DNA of 5,222 nt from Paracoccaceae bacterium (GTDB lineage Bacteria; Pseudomonadota; Alphaproteobacteria; Rhodobacterales; Rhodobacteraceae), in assembly GCA_026982255.1 (NCBI GenBank), contig JALSHL010000048.1:1-5222 (forward strand). The letters are read 5' to 3'. The translations under genes and the position numbers were made by a program. The notes beneath the pieces were generated by a model. It had not been told where the DNA came from. It ran no database searches and worked only from the letters and a program-made list of their open reading frames with translations. Below are positions 1 through 5,222 of the stretch, piece after piece (positions within the stretch are counted from its first letter, which is position 1; each line of letters begins with the position of its first letter).

Positions 1-1430
1 CGAATGGAAGGCGGCACCGCAGCAATCGAGGCGCGCGAGGCGATGATAATCGTCGGCAGGGTCATGACTGCCAGCACCAGCCCGCCGGCCAGCGGAGCAG
101 AGCGCGGCACACCGAAGAAGTTCAGGAACACCGCCAGACCGAGCAGGCCGAAAACGATCGACGGCACAGCGGCGAGGTTATTGATATTGACCTCGATAAA
201 GCTGTTGATCGCGGTCTTTTTGGCAAACTCTTCCAGATAGATCGCGGCGGCAACCCCGATGGGGAAGGCGATCAGGATGGTAACAAGCATGGTCCAGAAC
301 GAACCGACAGCGGCCCCCCAGATACCGGCAAGCTCCGGTTCGCGGCTGTCTCCGGCAGTGAAGAAACGGGTGTTGAACACGATGTCCACACGACCCTGCG
401 AGTTCAGGGTTTCGATCAGCATGGCCTGAATGTCGGTGACCTTGCGCAGGGCCTCGGGCGTGTCATAGACCAGCGTTTGCCAGTCGGCAGGGGCGTAGGT
501 GCCCTCGGCCAGATCGCCGAGCGGTTTGCCCTTGCCGCCGGTCGGGGAAATCTCGGACAGTTTCACCCAGATGCCGTTAACCTTGAGCAAGACCGAGGGG
601 CTGTTCTTGTCCAGTGCCTCGCGTTCGTTGGCGACTGCGGCGCGGGCCTCGAAATCCTCGGCAAGGGCGAGCAGGCGGTCGCGCTCTTTCTCGCGCTTCG
701 CGGCCTCGGCAAGGTTGGCGGTCCTGTCTTCGTCGGTCTCTGCGGCGTCGGCGCGTTCGGTGAACACGCGGCGGCCGTTTTCCTGCAGCGCCGCCTGCGA
801 ACGGTTGAAAGCGGCCTTGGCCAGCAGGTCATCGCGGACCTGCAGCATGATGTCGGCAAAATCGGGTGCGCTGGAGGTCACTTGCACGAATTTTCCATCC
901 TGCATAACACTCAGCGTGCCGGTATTGGCCAGCGGGCGCATCTCGCCATACGACCCTTTCAGATACAGGTCGGTGATATCCGAGGCCAGCAGCCGGACGT
1001 CGATAGTCTGCCCGACCAGCGCGGGGTTCTGCATCACCGTCTCGCGCAGTTCGAACGCCGCGCCGCCGGATACAATGTCATACATCTGCCGCTTCAGCTT
1101 GCGGTCCTTGATATAGGGGAACTCGGCCTTCAGTGCGTTCTTGACGATACCGCCCCAGTTGGCCTTGCCGATAACGGCGGGGTCGCGAGTCCCGTCAGGG
1201 TCGATTTTCGACTCTTCCAGCGCCACCGGCAAGGTGATGTAGCTTTCGGTAAAGGCATCGCCCGCCTTGCTGGCAATCGACCAGAGCAACGACAGCAATG
1301 CCGCACCGGCCAGCGTGATCGCCAGAATGCCGTAGAATTGCAGGCGCCACTGCGCCGCCTTGCGTTTCTTCAGGCGTTTTGCGGAAGCTTCGGAACCGTG
1401 CAGCTTCGAAAGTTCGGTCATATCGATCAT
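1..1430 (-). CDS. pstA: Phosphate ABC transporter permease PstA, long DUF3333-type form (3' end cut by window edge)
   Basis: Inner-membrane subunit that pairs with PstC to form the phosphate channel of the PstSCAB importer. I translated it by hand: 476 codons are visible before the left edge. Residues about 30-53 form a first membrane span, after a basic N-terminus (AKRLKKRKAAQWR). A long, presumably periplasmic region follows (about 54-370), starting with DUF3333-like sequence (e.g. DLYLKG, 154-159). A charged Ala/Glu/Arg-rich stretch at about 206-278 looks like coiled coil. The family core begins at FFTAGDSREPELAG (356-369), then spans near 373-398, 414-440 and 447-465, including NNLAAVPSIVFGLLGLAVF. 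The last visible residues, SRASIAAVPPSI, are the start of the cytoplasmic EAA loop that contacts PstB. Roughly 110-130 residues should be missing. The start chosen is the ATG at 1430-1428, which overlaps the pstC stop as TGATG and has GGGAG 11 nt upstream. An in-frame ATG at 1421-1419 is the alternative (three residues shorter). Family identity is secure; the exact start is less so. Confidence 0.95.
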   Translation of the reverse strand, partial: MIDMTELSKLHGSEASAKRLKKRKAAQWRLQFYGILAITLAGAALLSLLWSIASKAGDAFTESYITLPVALEESKIDPDGTRDPAVIGKANWGGIVKNALKAEFPYIKDRKLKRQMYDIVSGGAAFELRETVMQNPALVGQTIDVRLLASDITDLYLKGSYGEMRPLANTGTLSVMQDGKFVQVTSSAPDFADIMLQVRDDLLAKAAFNRSQAALQENGRRVFTERADAAETDEDRTANLAEAAKREKERDRLLALAEDFEARAAVANEREALDKNSPSVLLKVNGIWVKLSEISPTGGKGKPLGDLAEGTYAPADWQTLVYDTPEALRKVTDIQAMLIETLNSQGRVDIVFNTRFFTAGDSREPELAGIWGAAVGSFWTMLVTILIAFPIGVAAAIYLEEFAKKTAINSFIEVNINNLAAVPSIVFGLLGLAVFLNFFGVPRSAPLAGGLVLAVMTLPTIIIASRASIAAVPPSI

Positions 1431-2806
1431 CAGTCATACATCTCCCGATATTTGCGAACGATCCTGAGGGCAAAGATATTCAGCAGCAGCGTGATAAGGA
1501 ACAGCGTGAAGCCGAGCGTGAAGGCCGGCCCCGCGGCGGTCGAGGCCTCGGTATCGCCGGTGATCAGCATGACAATCTGCACGGTAACAGTGGTCACGGC
1601 CTCCAGCGGGTTGGCGGTCAGGTTGGCGCCCTGCCCTGCGGCCATCACCACGATCATGGTTTCGCCCACAGCGCGCGAGACACCGAGCAACACCGCCGAA
1701 ACGATGCCCGGCAGGGCCGCGGGCAACACCACCTGGCGGATAGTCTCGGCCTTGGTGGCGCCAAGCCCGTAGGAGCCGTCGCGCAGGCTTTGTGGCACGG
1801 CGTTGATTACGTCGTCGGACAGCGACGAGATGAACGGGATGATCATGATTCCCATGACTACACCGGCAGCCAGTGCGCTTTCGGAAGCCACGGAAAGGCC
1901 CATCGCCTCGCCGGTGGAACGGATGAAGGGGGCGACGGTAATCGCGGCAAAGAAACCGTAAACCACAGTCGGGATGCCGGCGAGGATTTCAAGCATCGGT
2001 TTGGCCCATGCGCGGACCTTCGGGCTGGCGAAATCGGACAGGTAGATGGCGGCAAACAGACCGATAGGCACCGCCACCAACATGGCGATGGCCGTGATCA
2101 TCAGGGTGCCTGCGAACAAAGGAATCGCGCCGACCTTGTCCGGGTCCAGCACACCGTCCTGCACGCCGGAAAGCGGACTCCAGCGGGTGCCGAACAGGAA
2201 TTTGTCAATGCGCCATCCGATATTGCTGAAGAAGGCAATCGTCTCGAAAATCAGCGACAGGACGATGCCGATAGTGGTCAGGACAGCGATTGCGGAACTG
2301 GTCCAGAGCAGCCCGCGGATGATGCTTTCGGAACGGTTGCGGGCGCGGAACGGCACGGCGATCCTGCGCAGGGCCAGGAAACCTGCCAGCGCGCCACCGC
2401 CAAGCGAAGCCAGAACCGTGCCGATGATCCGCAATCGTTCGGCCGATGCGAACTCGCGCCCCAGCTGCTCGCGCACCGCGTCCGTGGCGGAACTGACGGT
2501 TCCGGCGGCAATCGCCTTGACATCCGAAAGGATCAAATCGTGTTCGATCGGCCGCAGGTCGGGCAGGGCTGAACGGATTTTTTCAAGAAAACTGTAGTCG
2601 AGGTAAGCACCCCAGGACAGCGACACGGCAATCAGCAGGGCATAGCCGACGATGGCCGCCCAAAGCAGGCTGTAAAGCCCGTGATAGGCAGGACGGGAGT
2701 GCAGGGCCGCAAGGTTCTGCCCGCCAACACGGATCGCCCTGCCACGCCCCAGAATATAGAACGCCACCGCCAGTCCAGCGACAAGAAGGATGGTCAGACC
2801 AAGCAT
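1430..2806 (-). CDS. pstC: Phosphate ABC transporter permease PstC, with N-terminal extension
   Basis: Inner-membrane partner of PstA in the phosphate importer; 458 residues, against about 319 in E. coli. The extra length is at the N-terminus: spans near residues 2-20 and 43-63, a polar loop at 64-125, and a span near 126-146. This resembles the PstC N-terminal extension (DUF3708-like) known in proteobacteria. The transport core follows: spans near 167-192, 230-256, 273-297, 308-328, 365-390 and 427-449. LEILAGIPTVVYGFFA (272-287) and RAVGETM (378-384) are typical of PstC, and the EAA loop runs from SLRDGSYGLGATK to VVLP (340-362), where PstB docks. The ATG at 2806 is preceded by GGAG with a 7-nt spacer, so the start is well supported. 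It lies 114 nt after pstS and shares one base with the proposed pstA start, so translational coupling to pstA is likely. No truncation or frameshift is seen. Confidence 0.97.
   Translation of the reverse strand: MLGLTILLVAGLAVAFYILGRGRAIRVGGQNLAALHSRPAYHGLYSLLWAAIVGYALLIAVSLSWGAYLDYSFLEKIRSALPDLRPIEHDLILSDVKAIAAGTVSSATDAVREQLGREFASAERLRIIGTVLASLGGGALAGFLALRRIAVPFRARNRSESIIRGLLWTSSAIAVLTTIGIVLSLIFETIAFFSNIGWRIDKFLFGTRWSPLSGVQDGVLDPDKVGAIPLFAGTLMITAIAMLVAVPIGLFAAIYLSDFASPKVRAWAKPMLEILAGIPTVVYGFFAAITVAPFIRSTGEAMGLSVASESALAAGVVMGIMIIPFISSLSDDVINAVPQSLRDGSYGLGATKAETIRQVVLPAALPGIVSAVLLGVSRAVGETMIVVMAAGQGANLTANPLEAVTTVTVQIVMLITGDTEASTAAGPAFTLGFTLFLITLLLNIFALRIVRKYREMYD
1442..1446 (-). promoter_or_regulatory. 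Ribosome binding site of pstA within the end of pstC
   Basis: GGGAG on the minus strand overlaps the last codons of pstC. It is 11 nt before the ATG at 1430 and 20 nt before the in-frame ATG at 1421. Spacing favours the first ATG, as does the TGATG stop-start overlap, which suggests reinitiation by ribosomes leaving pstC. Confidence 0.6.
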
Positions 2807-2813
2807 GTGTCAA

Positions 2814-2817
2814 CTCC
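2814..2817 (-). promoter_or_regulatory. Ribosome binding site of pstC
   Basis: GGAG on the minus strand, seven nt before the ATG at 2806. It gives pstC its own initiation signal, which it needs because it is separated from pstS by 114 nt. Confidence 0.8.
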
Positions 2818-2845
2818 GGTTGCTGTGCCGTGTGGCGGAATTTGC

Positions 2846-2860
2846 GGGGGTAATACCCCC
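2846..2860. repeat. Small inverted repeat between pstS and pstC
   Basis: GGGGGTAATACCCCC is a near-perfect palindrome able to form a six-bp stem with a three-nt loop. It lies between the larger hairpin and the pstC ribosome binding site, 29 nt from the latter. It could add to the mRNA 3'-end block or be a protein site; no known operator is recognised. Confidence 0.5.
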
Positions 2861-2874
2861 AATGCGAACATAAA

Positions 2875-2908
2875 GCGAGGGCGCATTTCCGCGCCCCCGC
2901 CCTTTTTT
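2875..2908. terminator. Strong GC hairpin between pstS and pstC (leaky terminator or mRNA-stabilising stem)
   Basis: Arms 2875-2884 (GCGAGGGCGC) and 2891-2900 (GCGCCCCCGC) pair over ten positions, with one mispair on the plus strand that becomes a G-U wobble in the minus-strand RNA. The loop has six nt. In the pst transcript the stem starts 21 nt after the pstS stop and is followed only by UUUAUG, a poor U-tract. On the plus strand it is followed by CC and six T, which looks like a better intrinsic terminator. Stems at this place in binding-protein operons commonly protect the upstream mRNA and lower expression of the permease genes; that role is inferred here. Confidence 0.75.
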
Positions 2909-2920
2909 CATGTGTTGTGC

Positions 2921-3916
2921 CTACTTCAGGTCTTCGACCGTCAGCAGCTCCAGATTGCGCACGCGCTGCTGGTCCTCGAGGAACAGGTCCTCGGGCAGCG
3001 GGATCAGGCCCTTGTCGGCGAGATATCCATCTTCGCCGGCAGCGGCGTCGGAGGTGAACTCGGCGGCGTATTCCTCGATGCCCGGGATAACGCCCACATG
3101 CGCAACCTTGATATAGAAGTAGAGCGAACGAGAAACCGGATAGGAGCCGTCAGCAATGGCTTCAAAGGTCGGCTCCACACCGTCAACCATCGCGCCCTTG
3201 ATGGCGTCGGAGTTCTGGTCGAGGAAGGAGAAACCGAAGATGCCGACAGCCATCGGGTTTGCCTCGAGCTTCGACACGATCAGGTTGTCGTTCTCGCCCG
3301 CTTCGACATAGGCACCGTCTTCGCGGATTTCGGAACCTTCGGCCTTGCAGAACGATTTCTCGTTGCCGGCAGCCTGGCAGCCCTTCTGCATCACCAGTTC
3401 CTCGAAAGCGTCACGGGTGCCGGAGGACGGCGGCGGGCCGAGAACCTCGATCGGCTCGGCGGGAAGCGACGGGTCGATATCGGACCACATTTCCGGCTTG
3501 TCACCGGCAGCAGCCAGCGCCTTCCAGAGCTGCTCGCGGGTGATGTTGAATGTCGGAGCATCGATGGCGTTGGCAATAACGATGCCGTCAAAACCGACCA
3601 CAGCCTCGACAATATCGGTCACGCCGTTTTCCTGGCACAGGTTGAATTCCTTCACCTTCATGCGACGCGAAGCGTTGGTGATGTCGGGCGTATCGGCGCC
3701 GACACCGGAACAGAACAGCTTGAACCCGCCGCCCGAACCGGTGGACTCTACAACCGGCGTGGGGAAGTCAGTGGTTTTGCCGAACTGCTCGGCCACGGCG
3801 GTCGAGAACGGGAACACGGTGGACGAACCGACGATGCGGATCTGCTCGCGGGCTGTTGCGGCACCGGCGGCAATGGTCGCGGCAAGTGCCAGCGTAAGAA
3901 TACGGGAGGTTTTCAT
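2921..3916 (-). CDS. pstS: Periplasmic phosphate-binding protein PstS
   Basis: Exported receptor that captures inorganic phosphate and delivers it to PstC/PstA. It has 331 residues. The N-terminus MKTSRILTLALAATIAAGA is a classical signal peptide, with likely cleavage after ATA (residue 22). The mature protein opens with IRIVGSSTVFPFSTAVAEQF (26-45), the phosphate-contacting first loop. STGSGGGFKLF (58-68), DITNASRRM (78-86) and the anion-binding SSGTRDAFEEL (164-174) follow, all typical of PstS-family proteins. Four cysteines (69, 94, 180, 190) could form two disulfides in the periplasm. The reading frame extends upstream to a TTG at 3928, but that TTG would place the ribosome binding site inside the gene. 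The ATG at 3916 has GGAG six nt upstream and starts a clean signal peptide, so I chose it. It is the first gene of the operon, directly downstream of a Pho box. The absence of a lipobox argues for a soluble periplasmic protein. Confidence 0.97.
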   Translation of the reverse strand: MKTSRILTLALAATIAAGAATAREQIRIVGSSTVFPFSTAVAEQFGKTTDFPTPVVESTGSGGGFKLFCSGVGADTPDITNASRRMKVKEFNLCQENGVTDIVEAVVGFDGIVIANAIDAPTFNITREQLWKALAAAGDKPEMWSDIDPSLPAEPIEVLGPPPSSGTRDAFEELVMQKGCQAAGNEKSFCKAEGSEIREDGAYVEAGENDNLIVSKLEANPMAVGIFGFSFLDQNSDAIKGAMVDGVEPTFEAIADGSYPVSRSLYFYIKVAHVGVIPGIEEYAAEFTSDAAAGEDGYLADKGLIPLPEDLFLEDQQRVRNLELLTVEDLK

Positions 3917-4003
3917 ATATCTCTCCAACAGATGTTGTCTTGCTGCCCGGCAACCACATGCCGCCGGATCGAAGCCAGACTATTCGCGTTTGTGTGCGGT
4001 TTT
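3917..4003 (-). other. Probable 5' untranslated leader of the pst transcript
   Basis: This non-coding stretch lies between the Pho box region and the pstS start codon. Its 3' end carries the ribosome binding site. A small inverted repeat, CGGCA (3948-3952) with TGCCG (3959-3963) around a 6-nt loop, could form a weak hairpin. An alternative pairing of CCGGC (3947-3951) with GCCGG (3963-3967) competes with it. I recognise no known riboswitch here. The transcript start is not determined, so the upstream limit is approximate. Confidence 0.45.
3923..3926 (-). promoter_or_regulatory. Ribosome binding site of pstS (decides the start)
   Basis: GGAG on the minus strand sits six nt before the ATG at 3916. 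It overlaps the codons that would follow an in-frame TTG at 3928, so it supports the ATG and argues against the longer reading. Confidence 0.85.
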
Positions 4004-4032
4004 ATTACAGAGCGGTGACAGTTTTATGACAA
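4004..4032 (-). promoter_or_regulatory. Pho box and overlapping promoter of the pst operon
   Basis: Reading the minus strand, positions 4032-4015 are TTGTCATAAAACTGTCAC. This matches the E. coli PHO-box consensus CTGTCATAWAWCTGTCAY at 17 of 18 positions. It consists of two 7-bp direct repeats separated by AAAA. A third, weaker copy, CTGTAAT (4010-4004), follows after four more bases and keeps the 11-bp period. The same bases can be read as a promoter: TTGTCA (4032-4027), a 17-bp spacer, then TGTAAT (4009-4004), five of six matches to the sigma-70 -10 consensus. Phosphorylated PhoB is expected to bind here under phosphate limitation and activate pstS and the genes after it. The site lies about 99 nt upstream of the pstS start codon. 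The Pho box is convincing; which element serves as the -10 is uncertain. Confidence 0.88.
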
Positions 4033-4055
4033 GCTAATGTATTGAAATTCATTTG

Positions 4056-5222
4056 CTATCTGTCGATCCGGTAGAGGATATATGTATCGCTCCGCCCGAC
4101 TTCGGCAAACTGCCAGCCGGTCGATTCCATCGCCTGAATGGATTCCTTGCGTTTCAGCGGCGCTTTCGGGCATAGCGGAACAAGGTAGTAGTCGGCATCG
4201 TCGTAACCGTAACTGCCGCTGTAATACCACGGCGCCCCGCCCCGCAGCCGCTTGACGTCCGAAAACATCCAGAAATCGTTGACATCGTCCGCAAGTGCCA
4301 GCCTTGCGGCGCGGGCCCCGGGCACAGTGTCGATCAGTTTCAATCCCTGATACACATCACTGATATAGCCACCCGTCAAACGACAGGCCGGCAGGTCCTC
4401 TCCGAGAAAACTGTCGAGCGGATAATCTTCCGGACTCTCGCCCGGCCACAGACTGTTTTCCACGGAGGCCAGCTTGACCGTGCGCAGCAGGTTGCCTTTT
4501 TTGGTGACCCAGAGATCCCGCTCTCCTTCGGCAAAGGGAAACTGTCGTGCCGTCGCTGTGTTGAAATAGGACGCCTTGAATACCGAGGAAACCATGGTCA
4601 GCATCGGCGGAAGTATCAGCGTCGCGATCACGACAAGCAGGGCCAGCGCCACTTTGCGTGCCGGAATGCCGAAGATCCGGCCGCCCTCGATCGCCGGCAG
4701 GTTCGCCAGCAGATACAGCCCGAGAAAAACCAGCCATTTTTGTTCGTTGCCCCAGTTCTGGAAAACGACATAGGCAAAGGCCGGTGCCAGTATCAAAAGG
4801 ATCAGGCCCTGCCGTCTGGCCCCCGCACTGCGCAGCAGGATAATGGCCAGAAGATAGGCAAGGGTGCCCAGCCCCCTGTCCGCTGCAACCAGCGTCGAGT
4901 AGAAATCCCTGTCCGGATACGGGCGGGGCGAATGCAGCGCCACCTGTAGCAGGTCATCCGCATAGGCGAACCAGAAACCGACGCCGAACATCAGGGTTAC
5001 AACGGCAGCGACAAGCAGTCCCGTGAGGGCCGATATCGCCAGAAACCGGTATCTGCGGGACAAAACCAGGATAAGGAAGCCCGCAATACCGAACGCCAGA
5101 AAGAATGTCATCTTCATCAGTGCCAGCACGGACAGACCGAGGCCAACAATCACCGCATCGACATCCGGGCGCGGGTGGCCGGTTTTCTGCGGCCAGAGCA
5201 ATGCAAACAAAACCACGAACAG
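4056..5222 (-). CDS. Polytopic membrane protein of unknown function, possibly GT-C glycosyltransferase-like (5' end outside window)
   Basis: The frame is open to the right edge, giving 388 visible codons. A GTG at 5216 could be read as a start, but it lies in the middle of hydrophobic sequence, so the true start is probably upstream. Counting from that GTG, hydrophobic spans are near 20-35, 37-53, 58-80, 116-130, 137-153, 160-174 and 187-210. A soluble C-terminal domain of about 175 residues follows. Features that may help a search are VFQNWGNEQKWLVFLGLYLL (151-170), DVNDFWMFSD (311-320), the Tyr-rich PWYYSGSYGYDDADYYLVP (329-347) and a terminal SDTYILYRIDR. Several spans followed by a soluble periplasmic tail fits GT-C-type sugar transferases, but I see no diagnostic catalytic motif, and the N-terminal half where it would lie is missing. 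It shares the strand of the pst genes and ends 139 nt before pstS. There is no reason to link its function to phosphate uptake. Confidence 0.85.
   Translation of the reverse strand: MFVVLFALLWPQKTGHPRPDVDAVIVGLGLSVLALMKMTFFLAFGIAGFLILVLSRRYRFLAISALTGLLVAAVVTLMFGVGFWFAYADDLLQVALHSPRPYPDRDFYSTLVAADRGLGTLAYLLAIILLRSAGARRQGLILLILAPAFAYVVFQNWGNEQKWLVFLGLYLLANLPAIEGGRIFGIPARKVALALLVVIATLILPPMLTMVSSVFKASYFNTATARQFPFAEGERDLWVTKKGNLLRTVKLASVENSLWPGESPEDYPLDSFLGEDLPACRLTGGYISDVYQGLKLIDTVPGARAARLALADDVNDFWMFSDVKRLRGGAPWYYSGSYGYDDADYYLVPLCPKAPLKRKESIQAMESTGWQFAEVGRSDTYILYRIDR

Noticed and set aside
4..240. Plus-strand open frame of 78 codons at the left edge
   Set aside because: Antisense to the conserved PstA core (NNLAAVPSIVFGLLGL and following spans), so a shadow.
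477..1772. Long plus-strand open frame (431 codons) opposite pstA and pstC
   Set aside because: It lies antisense to well-recognised pstA and pstC sequence, crosses their junction, has a composition typical of a reverse-frame shadow in GC-rich DNA (many Gly, Arg, His, Gln) and no recognisable domain.
1379..2572. Plus-strand open frame (397 codons) opposite pstC
   Set aside because: Very rich in His, Gly, Asp, Arg and Gln with no domain or hydrophobic pattern; it is the mirror of pstC membrane-protein codons.
3917..3928. TTG at 3928 as the pstS start (four extra residues)
   Set aside because: It would bury the GGAG ribosome binding site inside the coding sequence and put MERY before a complete signal peptide; the ATG at 3916 is better placed.
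3941..3970. Leader inverted repeats as a riboswitch
   Set aside because: Only five-bp competing stems are present, with no conserved core of a known riboswitch class.
2681..4018. Plus-strand open frame (445 codons) spanning the pstC start, the gap and all of pstS
   Set aside because: It runs through a strong plus-strand terminator-like hairpin and antisense to pstS, and no family is recognisable. GC-rich codon bias explains the lack of stops.
4034..4055. TGAAATTCA near-palindrome just after the upstream gene as a terminator
   Set aside because: AT-rich, too short to form a stable stem, and without a following T-run.

Overview
The window is a GC-rich stretch of bacterial chromosome with every convincing gene on the minus strand. 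It carries the start of a high-affinity phosphate uptake operon, in the order pstS, pstC, pstA (right to left), preceded by the 3' part of an unrelated membrane-protein gene. An alphaproteobacterium, probably of the Rhodobacterales, is suggested by three things: the long PstA with an N-terminal extension of the DUF3333 type, the long PstC with an extra N-terminal membrane region, and the style of the PstS sequence. This assignment rests on recognising protein families, not on a search.

Layout from right to left, which is the direction of transcription. Positions 5222-4056 hold the C-terminal 388 codons of a multi-span membrane protein with a soluble tail; its start lies outside the window. 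Positions 4055-3917 are the pst control region. It has a near-consensus Pho box (two 7-bp repeats, 4015-4032), a possible third repeat or -10 element (4004-4010), an untranslated leader and a good ribosome binding site. Positions 3916-2921 are pstS, the exported phosphate-binding protein. Positions 2920-2807 are a gap with a strong GC hairpin, a second small hairpin and the pstC ribosome binding site. Positions 2806-1430 are pstC, and 1430-1 are pstA, whose start overlaps the pstC stop by one base and which is cut by the left edge inside the EAA loop. pstB (ATPase), phoU and possibly phoB are the genes normally found next, but they are not in the window.

Together the genes form the periplasmic receptor and the two membrane subunits of an ABC importer for inorganic phosphate, expected to be induced by PhoB under phosphate limitation. 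The pstS-pstC hairpin would allow much more PstS than permease to be made. The most unusual protein feature is the large, partly coiled-coil periplasmic insertion in PstA. I saw no tRNA, rRNA, CRISPR array, insertion sequence or phage element, and no evidence of a wholly new system; this is mostly a conserved core locus with some lineage-specific features.
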